Below are positions 28,619 to 37,257 of a stretch of 64,000 bases of DNA, piece by piece (positions within the stretch are counted from its first letter, which is position 1; each line of letters starts with the position of its first letter). The notes under the pieces were generated by a model. The model worked only from the letters and a program-made list of their open reading frames with translations, did not search any database and had not been told where the DNA came from. This DNA comes from Pseudoalteromonas ulvae UL12. GTDB taxonomy: Bacteria; Pseudomonadota; Gammaproteobacteria; Enterobacterales; Alteromonadaceae. The translations under genes were made by a program, and so were the position numbers. The DNA lies in assembly GCF_014925405.1 (NCBI RefSeq), contig NZ_AQHJ01000019.1, positions 1-64,000 on the forward strand. Reading direction: 5' to 3'.

Positions 28619-31600
28619 TCACTCCTTCACAACGTGATTGACCGATGAGTCAAAAACTAAAAAATACACCAAAGGCACAACAAATAATGAAAATAATGTA
28701 GACGCAATAATGCCAAAAATAATCGCCAAAGCGAGCCCACTAAATACAGGGTCCAGTGTGATCACTAAATTACCCAATAAAGTTGTGCCAGCAGTGAGTA
28801 AAACAGGCCTAATTCTGACCGCTCCAGCTTGCACAAGGGCTTCTTTAATCGCCATACCTTGATTACGCGCCAAAGAAATAAACTCAACTAGAATTAATGA
28901 ATTACGCACCACAATTCCCGCCAAAGCAATCATGCCGATCATCGCCGTTGCGGTAAATAATACCGGCTCTGGGGCGCCCACTATGACCCGATCGCCAAAT
29001 TGATTCATCAACCAAAAACCAGGCATGATACCGATAATAGTCAATGGAATAGCCGACATAATAATCAACGACAATGCCACCGACTGAGTCTGTAACCTAA
29101 GCAAAATAAAAATAGCCGTCAGCGCAAATGCAAACGCAATCCCCATATCACGAAAAACACGAATCGTGATCCGCCATTCACCTTCCCCACTAAAACTCAA
29201 ATGTGTACCTTTGGGCAATTGCCACCAATCATTCGCGCCAGCATTGAGGTAATGCCGATTTTGCCAGTCAAGATTAACTGACTCTGATTGCAAAGGTGGT
29301 GCAGTGACTAAATCATGACTGAGGTCGCTAATTACTTCTGCGGGGGTGCGTCCGTTGAGTTCAGCCATTACATAAATCACTTTTTTAAGATCTTTGCGCA
29401 TAATCACTTGCTCACTTTGATACACTTCAAACTGCCCAAGTTCTGATAACGCAACAAGCGGCTGAGGAGCTGTTTCTAAGCCAAGCCCTTGCTGCGTATA
29501 ACTCATGCCCGCACGGCCTTTTACTTGCAAACTCAATAAGGTGGCCAGTTGATTGCGTTCGCTATAAGGCAATTGAAGATTGATTGTTAAGGGTTCGCTC
29601 TCGGTAGGTACATAAATAATTCCGCCAGTTACTCCACCACTGGCCAACTGCAAGGTTTGCTTGATATCTTGCTTTGACACCCCAGATAACGCGGCTTTTT
29701 CTTGATCAGTGACAAAGCGGTAAATAGCTTGCTCTGCCGTTAATGTTGAGTCCACTTCGACAACATGTGGCTCACGTTTGAATCGGGCCATGACTTGCTG
29801 AGCAGCTTGACGGTGTAAATCAGCTCCAACAAATGGATCTGCATATATTTCTGCTACCAGCGTGCTCAGTACAGGTGGGCCGGGCGGAACTTCAACCACC
29901 TTAATCACCACTCCGTTTTGATTTAGGTCAGCCAGTAAAGCACGCATCCGCAAGACTACAGCATGAGATTGATGCTCACGCTCGCTTTTATCAACTAACA
30001 ACACCCGCACCTCAGCTAAATGAGCGGCTTGGCGTTGATAATAACGCCTAACCATTCCGTTAAAATCAATCGGTGAGGGCTCACCAACATAAGCTGCTAG
30101 CGTTGTCACCTCAGGGAATGCTTTCAGGCGCTGAACAACTGTTTGCGCCAAGGCTGCACTTTGCTCTAACGTGGCAGATTCGGGCAAATCAATTAACACC
30201 TGCACTTCATTTTTGTTGTCATATGGTAATAATTTTAATGGTACCGCTCTAAAAATAGGTAATGCCGCACTCACTATAAATAAAACCAGTACTAACCAGA
30301 GCCCGAGCTTTGCACGTCGTTTATTTACAAGTAACGGCATCAGCAAGCGACCATACAAGCCACCACCAGACACTTGTTCATCGTTGCTTAACACCTCGCC
30401 CGGTTTAAGCAATTTAGCCGCTAACCACGGCGTGACTAAAAAAGCGACTAAGGTCGAAACAAGCACACTAACAGGAACATTAAATGCCATGGGTGCCATA
30501 TAAGGCCCCATCATTCCGGTGATATAAGCCAGTGGAATAAAAGCCAACATAATGGTCAGCGTCGACATTACCAACGCCCCCCGAATTTCAGACATCGCAG
30601 CAACGATATTGGACGTCTTATCGCCTTTTTTGTTTAAAAATCGCGAGATATTATCAATGCCCGTAATTGGATCATCAACCAAGAGTCCAAGTGACAAAAT
30701 CAATGCAAACAGCGTGACTCGATTGATGGTGTATCCCAGCGCCATATCCAAAAATAGCGTGATGCCGTAACAAATTGGCACAGCTAAACCAACCACTATC
30801 GCAGGGCGCCAACCTAAGAACACGCCAACAAAAATCACCACGGTCAAAACCGCAAATGCCAAGCTTGAGGCTAAATTATTGACTTTCTCGTCCGCTGTTT
30901 GACCATAATCTCTTAAAATCTGATACTGCACTTCGGGCGGTAAAAAAGTGCGCTTTAACTCAGCCATTTGCGCAATAACAGTTTCAGTCAAGGCAACTGC
31001 ATTACTGCCTGCTTGCTTGGCAACACTAATCGTCACCATAGGGTATTGTTGGTCAAATTGAGCAAGCGATTGATGATGGGTGTTGAAGCTTAACCATTGA
31101 TACTGAGCAGGCTCAGCGGGGCCATCGATGATTGTTGCCAACTCATTAAGATAAACCGCTTTCCCATTGATAACATTGACTACTAGCTGACCTAGCTGCT
31201 CAGCGGTTCGCAGCACATCACCCGCTTCTACCACAACAGAGTGCGTGCCTGTGACCTGTTGACCAACCTGCGCTAATTGATTTGAGACACTCAGAGCATT
31301 GAGGATATCGGCCATCGTGGTATTGCGCGCAGCCAAAGCTGTGGTGTCTATTTGCACTTGCACCTGACGCTTTCGTCCACCAACCACGTTGACTTCACTG
31401 CTATCGGCAATGGCTTGTAAATCGAGCGCGATTTCATCTGCAAAGCGGCGCAATTCAAAATCACTATAAAGCTGTGGCGCATCACTCCACAGCCCAAGCA
31501 TCATCACAGGCACATCATCCACTTCAATCGGCTTGACTTGCCAATTGCTGACAATGCTAGGCATCGAGTCTTGGTTGGCATGGAGCTTATTGTAAGTATT

Positions 31601-31939
31601 TAAAATAGCATTTTCACGATTCTCACCGACATAAAACCTAAGAGTGACTGCAGCCCTCCCTTGCGATGTGCTTGAGTAAACATGCTCAACACCAGGGATC
31701 TGCGCAAGTAGTTTTTCAAGCGGGATCGTGACTTGTCTTTCAACTTGAGTGGCACTGACATTCGGAACTTTAACCAAAATATCCAGCATAGGGACGACAA
31801 TTTGTGGCTCTTCTTCACGCGCTGTGAAATTAAGTGCCAAAGCTCCTAAAATCAACGCAGCTATGAAGATTAAAAGCGGCAATCCACCTTGCAGAGACTT
31901 AGCTATCGCTTTATCAAACGGATTATTAAACTTCGCCAC
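28619..31939 (-). CDS. RND-superfamily efflux pump permease
   Basis: The protein is about 1106 residues with twelve expected membrane helices, two large periplasmic loops, and the AcrB-like opening (REEEPQIVVPMLDILVKVPN). The first membrane bundle includes LALILSLGLLVDDPITGIDN, with the paired Asp residues seen in proton-driven pumps. I place the start at GTG 31937-31939, with AAGGAA seven bases upstream and directly after the regulator's stop. It belongs to the cation/organic RND group without an obvious substrate signature. The upstream repressor suggests induction by sulfane sulfur or oxidants. Confidence 0.93.
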   Translation of the reverse strand: MAKFNNPFDKAIAKSLQGGLPLLIFIAALILGALALNFTAREEEPQIVVPMLDILVKVPNVSATQVERQVTIPLEKLLAQIPGVEHVYSSTSQGRAAVTLRFYVGENRENAILNTYNKLHANQDSMPSIVSNWQVKPIEVDDVPVMMLGLWSDAPQLYSDFELRRFADEIALDLQAIADSSEVNVVGGRKRQVQVQIDTTALAARNTTMADILNALSVSNQLAQVGQQVTGTHSVVVEAGDVLRTAEQLGQLVVNVINGKAVYLNELATIIDGPAEPAQYQWLSFNTHHQSLAQFDQQYPMVTISVAKQAGSNAVALTETVIAQMAELKRTFLPPEVQYQILRDYGQTADEKVNNLASSLAFAVLTVVIFVGVFLGWRPAIVVGLAVPICYGITLFLDMALGYTINRVTLFALILSLGLLVDDPITGIDNISRFLNKKGDKTSNIVAAMSEIRGALVMSTLTIMLAFIPLAYITGMMGPYMAPMAFNVPVSVLVSTLVAFLVTPWLAAKLLKPGEVLSNDEQVSGGGLYGRLLMPLLVNKRRAKLGLWLVLVLFIVSAALPIFRAVPLKLLPYDNKNEVQVLIDLPESATLEQSAALAQTVVQRLKAFPEVTTLAAYVGEPSPIDFNGMVRRYYQRQAAHLAEVRVLLVDKSEREHQSHAVVLRMRALLADLNQNGVVIKVVEVPPGPPVLSTLVAEIYADPFVGADLHRQAAQQVMARFKREPHVVEVDSTLTAEQAIYRFVTDQEKAALSGVSKQDIKQTLQLASGGVTGGIIYVPTESEPLTINLQLPYSERNQLATLLSLQVKGRAGMSYTQQGLGLETAPQPLVALSELGQFEVYQSEQVIMRKDLKKVIYVMAELNGRTPAEVISDLSHDLVTAPPLQSESVNLDWQNRHYLNAGANDWWQLPKGTHLSFSGEGEWRITIRVFRDMGIAFAFALTAIFILLRLQTQSVALSLIIMSAIPLTIIGIMPGFWLMNQFGDRVIVGAPEPVLFTATAMIGMIALAGIVVRNSLILVEFISLARNQGMAIKEALVQAGAVRIRPVLLTAGTTLLGNLVITLDPVFSGLALAIIFGIIASTLFSLFVVPLVYFLVFDSSVNHVVKE

Positions 31940-31941
31940 CG

Positions 31942-32247
31942 CTAGTTTCCTTGGCAAAAAATCTGATAAAGCTGCGATAAAATTGCCACTACCCGCGGAT
32001 CATCAACACGATAATAGATTGTTTGAGCTTCACGACGAGTCGAAACAAGCCCTGATTTTCGTAAACTCGCAAGATGCTGAGATAAGGCTGATTGCGCTAA
32101 AGGCACTCGACTGTTCAATTGAGAAACACTCAACTCACCTTGTTGTAACGTGCATAAAATCATCAGCCGATTTTTGTTTGCCAATAATTTTAAAAACGCC
32201 TCAGCTTGTTCTGCATTTTGCGTTAGCTGCGCCATATCTAGTTGCAT
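31942..32247 (-). CDS. bigR: ArsR-family repressor, BigR/SqrR-like persulfide sensor
   Basis: The 101-residue winged-helix protein contains FLKLLANKNRLMILCTLQQG, the recognition region LAQSALSQHLASLRKSGLVS and TRREAQTIYYRV, ending LYQIFCQGN. Cys32 and Cys98 are 66 residues apart, the same spacing as Cys42 and Cys108 of Xylella BigR as I recall, which form the persulfide/tetrasulfide switch. It lacks the ArsR metal motif ELCVCDL. Downstream on the same strand is an RND pump; divergently there are DUF2892 and rhodanese genes. Three operator-like palindromes lie upstream. Confidence 0.85.
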   Translation of the reverse strand: MQLDMAQLTQNAEQAEAFLKLLANKNRLMILCTLQQGELSVSQLNSRVPLAQSALSQHLASLRKSGLVSTRREAQTIYYRVDDPRVVAILSQLYQIFCQGN

Positions 32248-32290
32248 TTTACCCCTCCACTAATCAAGTGATGTGAGTATAGATAGATAC

Positions 32291-32337
32291 ATTAGAAAAG
32301 TCTAATATTAGTAATTGCTAAATTAATAAAAACTAAT
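32291..32337. promoter_or_regulatory. Three tandem ATTAG-N6-CTAAT operator-like palindromes
   Basis: Box 1 (32291-32306) is perfect ATTAG-N6-CTAAT; box 2 (32307-32322) and box 3 (32322-32337) each have one mismatch. They abut in a 47-bp tract in the divergent promoter region between the BigR-like gene and the DUF2892/rhodanese genes. BigR-type repressors bind AT-rich palindromes of this kind, so repression of both directions is likely. The boxes are seen directly; the regulator assignment is inferred. Confidence 0.7.
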
Positions 32338-32379
32338 ATACTGAAAATAACATCGATTCTTACACATGAGGATTTAGTT

Positions 32380-32568
32380 ATGACAGTTAACGATGCGTTA
32401 CGACTGATTGCAGGTATGATGATTATTGTTTCTGTATTACTCAGCTATTTTATCCACCCATACTGGGTCTTTTTCACTTTGTTTATTGCCCTAAACTTAA
32501 TCCAGTCGGCATTTTCAAAGTGGTGCCCTATGATTAGCTTTCTTCGCTCTCTTGGATTTAAGGATTAG
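32380..32568 (+). CDS. DUF2892 small membrane protein
   Basis: The 62-residue protein has two hydrophobic helices (about 7-24 and 28-45) with CPMI after the second helix. The MTVNDALRLIAGMMIIVSVL opening and the NLIQSAFSKWCPMISFL ending with its single conserved cysteine are typical of DUF2892. Such proteins are repeatedly found beside rhodaneses and BigR/SqrR regulators in sulfide-oxidation clusters. GAGGA precedes the start. The next gene, a rhodanese, begins five bases downstream. Confidence 0.88.
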   Translation: MTVNDALRLIAGMMIIVSVLLSYFIHPYWVFFTLFIALNLIQSAFSKWCPMISFLRSLGFKD

Positions 32569-32573
32569 CAACT

Positions 32574-32924
32574 ATGCTCAAAACAATACCTGATTTAATC
32601 ACTGAAGTAGCGGCCACGACTCGCCGTATTACCGCTGCACAAGCTAAAACTGAAATGGCTGATAATAACGGCTTACTGATCGATGTGCGTGAACCAGCCG
32701 AGCATGCTGCCATGCCTGCCTATGGCGCGATAAATATCCCGCGCGGTTTATTAGAAATGAAGTTGATGGAAATCGAAAAAGATCCAGCAAAACCTATATA
32801 CCTTCACTGTGCAACCGCAGCTCGTGCGACGTTAAGTGCTGAGCAACTAACACGTATTGGCTATGAAAATGTTACTGTGATTACCTGTAAAGCACCTGAC
32901 ATTCAAGCAACTTACCAACCATAA
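32574..32924 (+). CDS. Rhodanese-like sulfurtransferase
   Basis: The 116-residue single-domain protein has the rhodanese core (LLIDVREPAEHAAMPAYGAI) and an active-site loop YLHCATAARATLSAEQL, where the Cys near residue 82 should carry the persulfide. It has no signal peptide. It pairs with the DUF2892 gene in a two-gene unit facing the BigR-like repressor, which suggests a job in sulfane sulfur handling. Confidence 0.93.
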   Translation: MLKTIPDLITEVAATTRRITAAQAKTEMADNNGLLIDVREPAEHAAMPAYGAINIPRGLLEMKLMEIEKDPAKPIYLHCATAARATLSAEQLTRIGYENVTVITCKAPDIQATYQP

Positions 32925-32928
32925 AAAA

Positions 32929-32954
32929 AGCCAATGTACCTGTGTACATTGGCT
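32929..32954. terminator. Bidirectional terminator between rhodanese and OmpA-like genes
   Basis: AGCCAATGTAC / GTACATTGGCT is a perfect 11-bp stem with a CTGT loop. A runs precede it and T-rich sequence follows. Confidence 0.8.
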
Positions 32955-32973
32955 ATTTTCAATGATCGAATAA

Positions 32974-33603
32974 TTAAGCTTTATTAGGCACTATTTGAAT
33001 TTCAACTCGACGATTTAACGCTCGACCTGAGGCCGATTGATTACTCGCTATTGGGCGAGACTCACCTAATCCCATTGTCGCAATTCGCGCAGCTAAAATT
33101 TGTTGATTCAATAAATAGTTTTTAACACTCAAGGCACGTTGCTCTGAAAGAGCTTGGTTATACTCTGTTTTACCTGTGCTATCGGTATGCCCTTCAATGC
33201 TCAAATACGTTTTTTCATATTTGTTCATCACTTTAGCAATCGCATCTAATGTGCCATGAAAGCCGCTAGAAATATAAGACTGATCCGTCGCAAACGTAAT
33301 ATTCGATGGCATAACAAGACGAAGGTTATCACCCTCTCGAATCACTTCTACACCAGAGCCCGCGAGCTCATCACGAAAAGCTTGCTCTTGCTGATCCATA
33401 TAGCTACCAATAGCAGCTCCAGCAATCGCCCCAATTGCAGCACCATACACTAAACGCTTATCTTTATGATTACTGGTTGATTTTCCGAGGATAGCCCCAG
33501 TCACGGCACCGATTGCGGCCCCTTTTTCTGCATTTGTTGACGCACAGCCGCTCAAAATTAATGGCAAAATTATTGCTGGGAGGAGTAGAGTTGCTTGTTT
33601 CAT
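32974..33603 (-). CDS. OmpA-family lipoprotein, YiaD-like
   Basis: The 209-residue protein has a lipobox (LPLILSGC, Cys about 19), two glycine-zipper hairpins (KGAAIGAVTGAILGKST and YGAAIGAIAGAAIGSYM) and a C-terminal OmpA/peptidoglycan-binding domain (about 95-209) with YLSIEGHTDSTGKTEYNQAL and ALNRRVEIQI. This is the YiaD-like arrangement that ties the outer membrane to peptidoglycan. I set the start at ATG 33601-33603, where the signal peptide begins. TGTATATACAAG lies 14 bases upstream of the start codon. Confidence 0.92.
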   Translation of the reverse strand: MKQATLLLPAIILPLILSGCASTNAEKGAAIGAVTGAILGKSTSNHKDKRLVYGAAIGAIAGAAIGSYMDQQEQAFRDELAGSGVEVIREGDNLRLVMPSNITFATDQSYISSGFHGTLDAIAKVMNKYEKTYLSIEGHTDSTGKTEYNQALSEQRALSVKNYLLNQQILAARIATMGLGESRPIASNQSASGRALNRRVEIQIVPNKA

Positions 33604-33772
33604 ATGTTTTTTCTCATGTATATACAAGTGTGATGACCTATTATGCCGTAATTTGATTTGGCAAACAGGTAATTTAATGTCACTGAGTGTAATCAATTAA
33701 GCTGAATAGAAAATGAAAGGGAAATGATATTCTGAACAACAAGTACTCGAAAAGTAAATCACTGCAGTTTAA

Positions 33773-33859
33773 AATAGGCTCTAGTGAACTTGCACACTCG
33801 CCACGCGTAATTTGTATTTATCTCGAACAAGATTCAACCAGTAAAGATCAACATCCCTA
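33773..33859. mobile_element. Decayed right end of the MITE
   Basis: About 85 bases align to the right end of the MITE-like copies, sharing TTTATCTCGAACAA, ATT-AACCA and AAAGATCAACA-CCCT with mismatches. No left end is visible. It lies between the OmpA-like and solute-binding genes. Confidence 0.65.
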
Positions 33860-33865
33860 AAAAGG

Positions 33866-34666
33866 TTAATTTACACTTTGCGAAGCATCGGGCGTAGCAA
33901 TAATTGGCAAGTTATATCGAGCTAAGATCTCATCAAAACGCCCTTGCTGTGCAAATCGTTGATAAGTTATTTTAAATTTGTCCGCTAATGGACTCGCAGC
34001 AAACTTTTTAGACATCACTGCATGACCTAAAATCTCATCTTTATAGCGATATTCCAGTTTCTTTAGGCGTTGAGAAGGTTGATTTAACACTCCCATACTT
34101 TGATCTGCGGTTGCTTCAACTGAAATCGCCAAGTCAACCCGCCCTTTAAGTAGCATTTCGACGACAATCCGCTCTGTATCTAAAGGCACTTTTTGCAAAG
34201 CCTTATCTTGATCAAATTTGGGGAAATAAGCGGCACCTCGCATCACAGCGATGCGTTTATTACTCAGTTGTTGATAATTATCGACTTTTATATCGCTGTT
34301 ATGCAGGGCGTAAAAAACAAACGATGAATGCAAGACCATATAAGCCGGATAAACATATTCAAGCTCTTGCGCTCGATCTTCTGTATAAATGAGCTCACCC
34401 AGTAAGTCGATCTCGCCCTCTTTCACCATCTTTAAACATCTTGGGAATGGACAAGGGATAATCTGCAAAGAAAAATCCAACTCTTTTGCAAGTACATCTA
34501 ATATATCAATAATTAAGCCAGAAGGCCTAGCTTGGTTGTCTGCATACGACAAAGGCGGCGCGTGATGAATACCGATAGAAATTCGCTGAGGAAAGTTTTG
34601 CTGAGCATACGTAGCCCCGCAAAAAAATAACAAGATTACAAAAAGTCGAATAAAGGTGTTTATCAC
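33866..34666 (-). CDS. Periplasmic solute-binding protein family 3
   Basis: The 266-residue protein has a signal peptide (about 1-21, ending CGATYA) and the bacterial type-3 solute-binding domain (RISIGIHHAPPLSYADNQAR, then ILDVLAKELDFSLQIIPCPF and LSNKRIAVMRGAAYF). Such stand-alone proteins in marine gammaproteobacteria often bind amino acids or act as sensors; there is no ABC permease here. It starts with GTG. The cysteine pair CPFPRC at about 59-64 may form a disulfide. Confidence 0.85.
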   Translation of the reverse strand: MINTFIRLFVILLFFCGATYAQQNFPQRISIGIHHAPPLSYADNQARPSGLIIDILDVLAKELDFSLQIIPCPFPRCLKMVKEGEIDLLGELIYTEDRAQELEYVYPAYMVLHSSFVFYALHNSDIKVDNYQQLSNKRIAVMRGAAYFPKFDQDKALQKVPLDTERIVVEMLLKGRVDLAISVEATADQSMGVLNQPSQRLKKLEYRYKDEILGHAVMSKKFAASPLADKFKITYQRFAQQGRFDEILARYNLPIIATPDASQSVN

Positions 34667-34895
34667 TTAATCATTATCCTCTAGATAAATGCCAACATCC
34701 TTTTACTACTCGCTGTGGTCAATTTTGATTTTAATACACTTACCTGTGTTTGTCTTTATCTGGATCTGGTTAATGAGGAACAATTTAGCGCCTGCCTATG
34801 CTGACTCTTTTTATGACAATTAACGTTTACGACTTTTCATTAAAAGCAAATAAAGTAAGATGTTACCTACACAACATTGAGCGAAAAGAGCATTC

Positions 34896-36032
34896 ATGAA
34901 TACGCTTAAAATTTTTGGGTTATTTTTAAAACTGGGTTGCGCAAGCTTTGGTGGCCCTGCAGCACATTTAGGTTTTTTTCAACAAGTGTTTGTGGAACAA
35001 AAACGTTGGCTAACCACCGAACAATACGCCCAACTCATCGCGTTATCGCAGTTTTTGCCCGGGCCTAGCTCAAGCCAGGTCGGATTTGCGATTGGCTTAC
35101 ATAAAGGCGGCATACTGGGCGCTTGCGCTGCATTTGTAGGGTTCACGCTTCCTTCATTTTTACTCTTGTATTTTTTAGCCACAGTACCAAATAGCGATAA
35201 CGCCTATTTACTGGCCGCAACAACGGGGTTAAAGCTTTTTGCTGTAGCCGTTGTGCTCGATGCAGTGATCACTATGGGTAAAAATTTTTGCACCACTCAA
35301 ACTTCAGTGCTTGTATGCCTACTAACCACCGTTATGATTCTGGTCATCCCCCATCCACAAACGCAGCTACTAGCCCTATGTTGTGCAGCCGTATTTGGTT
35401 ATGTGACTTGCAAAGAGCAATCCGCGTCTCCTATTAGCCTAAAAGCCCTACGCCCCAACAAAGTCCCTCTTTTATTATTTATAATATTGAGCGCTGCGGC
35501 CTTGTTCGCTTGGGATGATTTAAGCCAATTAATTGCCTCTTTTTATTATGCAGGCTTATTTGTATTTGGTGGCGGCCATGTCGTTTTGCCTCTTTTACAA
35601 GCGGCTGTACCGCACGTCTCTGAGGACAGTTTTTTAGTTGCCTACTCTGCTGCGCAGGCTGTACCGGGCCCAATGTTCAGTATCGCAACATATTTAGGTG
35701 CCATTGCCGAGCCCACGAATGCGCTATTGGTCGCGACACTTGCCACGTTAGCTATTTTCTTACCTGGCTTTTTATTGCTATTAATTGTACGTGAAAGTTG
35801 GCACACACTGAGTCAGCACCCTCGATTTGCTCATGCGATGTCACTGGTCAATGCGTCCGTTGTTGGGTTATTGTTAGCCGCGCTTTACCAGCCAATATTT
35901 ACTTCTTCAGTTCAGCAACCACTAGATTTAGCGATTGTTTTAATTGGTTTTATTTGTTTACGATTTTTAAAAGTTAAAATACTGTTTTTGGTACTCGCCT
36001 TTGTTACACTGGGCTTTGTATTGCACCAATAA
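34896..36032 (+). CDS. chrA: Chromate transporter family protein
   Basis: The 378-residue membrane protein has two homologous CHR halves. Half one holds KLGCASFGGPAAHLGFFQ and LSQFLPGPSSSQVGFAIG; half two holds YYAGLFVFGGGHVVLPLLQ and AYSAAQAVPGPMFSIATYLG. About ten helices are seen. ChrA exports chromate, but marine homologues may carry other oxyanions. The next gene follows after 31 bases and starts with GTG, so they may share a transcript. Confidence 0.93.
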   Translation: MNTLKIFGLFLKLGCASFGGPAAHLGFFQQVFVEQKRWLTTEQYAQLIALSQFLPGPSSSQVGFAIGLHKGGILGACAAFVGFTLPSFLLLYFLATVPNSDNAYLLAATTGLKLFAVAVVLDAVITMGKNFCTTQTSVLVCLLTTVMILVIPHPQTQLLALCCAAVFGYVTCKEQSASPISLKALRPNKVPLLLFIILSAAALFAWDDLSQLIASFYYAGLFVFGGGHVVLPLLQAAVPHVSEDSFLVAYSAAQAVPGPMFSIATYLGAIAEPTNALLVATLATLAIFLPGFLLLLIVRESWHTLSQHPRFAHAMSLVNASVVGLLLAALYQPIFTSSVQQPLDLAIVLIGFICLRFLKVKILFLVLAFVTLGFVLHQ

Positions 36033-36063
36033 AAAGCGATAAACGCAGTCATCAGGAAAAGTC

Positions 36064-37257
36064 GTGTTTGAACTAATTCGCCAGCATCGGGTATTAATCT
36101 GTGTTCAAGTGTCTTTAACACTTTTACTCGCATTGAGTACTATAGGTATTCCTGAGTCGCTCAAAGATATAAATACCAGTGCATGCGTTAGTTTTCTACA
36201 CCACTTTGTACAAGTTGTGGCTATACCATGTTTGCTAATTTATTTGCCGCTCAACCTTTTATTGTACAGAAAAAAGAATAGTCGAAAGCGCATTTACTTA
36301 TTATCTCTTGTGTTTGGCTTTCTAGCTGGGTTTGGTAGCGCGACATATACTCATACAATCAGCTCCCCAGGTTCATTTTTATTAAAGTTACACGCAGAAA
36401 AATCCACCAAAGACACCTCACCCACTGCAGCTCAAGATTTAGAAACCACAACATCCAGCCAGCACTTAGTTAATCAAGAAGACGACGAGGAAACATCGGT
36501 CTCCTTTGGTATTCATTTAAATGGTTCAGCAGCAGGCTATGAAACCTCTACAGGTGTCGGGATATTTTTTGCTGAAATGTTTGTCCATGGTCTCTTTTAT
36601 TGTTTATTGGCTCTTATTTTACTGCAGTACCAAGCACTTAGGCACAAGCATCAACTTAAAAAGCAATTAAAAAAGCAGCAGCTGGATATCTTAACCTATC
36701 AATTAAATCCCCATTTCTTATTTAACTCGCTCAATAGCATTCGCGGCATGCTTTATGAAGATACCGAAGAAGCCAAAACGCTTTTGAGGCAATTTAGAGC
36801 ACTGTTTAAACACCACTTTGAAAATAAACAACATCTACAAACACTCGAAAAGGAAATTGAGCTGTGCCAGCTGTATTTAGAGTTGGAAAAAGTGCGTTTC
36901 GAAGAGCGTTTAGTGCTGGTTTGGCTCGTTGATCAAAAAGCATTAAACGCCATTTTACCAACAATGAGTTTGTTTACCTTTATCGAAAATGCGATAAAAC
37001 ATGGCATTACACCGCTTATCTATGGTGGTAAAATCACCATACGAGCTCGAGTTTATCGCGGAAAATTAACCGTCGAAGTAATAAACCCGATTAAACCAGG
37101 CCATCAAGCAGATGGAACTAAAACCGGACTTGCCAATTTATCCCAACGACTCGACCTTATTTATGGAAAAAACAGTAAATTGTCTTCGCAGATTATTGAT
37201 GAAGCCTGTTACAAAGTCTCGTTAGTAATTCCTTTCTCGGTGAAAAAACATGACTAG
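36064..37257 (+). CDS. LytS/YehU-type sensor histidine kinase
   Basis: The 397-residue kinase has about four N-terminal membrane segments (about 9-30, 42-65, 78-100, 170-195), a coiled-coil, the His_kinase domain with QLNPHFLFNSLNSIRGML (His217), and an ATPase domain with an N-box in FIENAIKHGITPLIYGG and a G-box near TGLANLSQRLDLIYG. It begins at GTG with AGGAAA upstream. No LytTR response regulator is adjacent. Instead the next gene is a defective paralogue overlapping by eight bases. Confidence 0.9.
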   Translation: MFELIRQHRVLICVQVSLTLLLALSTIGIPESLKDINTSACVSFLHHFVQVVAIPCLLIYLPLNLLLYRKKNSRKRIYLLSLVFGFLAGFGSATYTHTISSPGSFLLKLHAEKSTKDTSPTAAQDLETTTSSQHLVNQEDDEETSVSFGIHLNGSAAGYETSTGVGIFFAEMFVHGLFYCLLALILLQYQALRHKHQLKKQLKKQQLDILTYQLNPHFLFNSLNSIRGMLYEDTEEAKTLLRQFRALFKHHFENKQHLQTLEKEIELCQLYLELEKVRFEERLVLVWLVDQKALNAILPTMSLFTFIENAIKHGITPLIYGGKITIRARVYRGKLTVEVINPIKPGHQADGTKTGLANLSQRLDLIYGKNSKLSSQIIDEACYKVSLVIPFSVKKHD

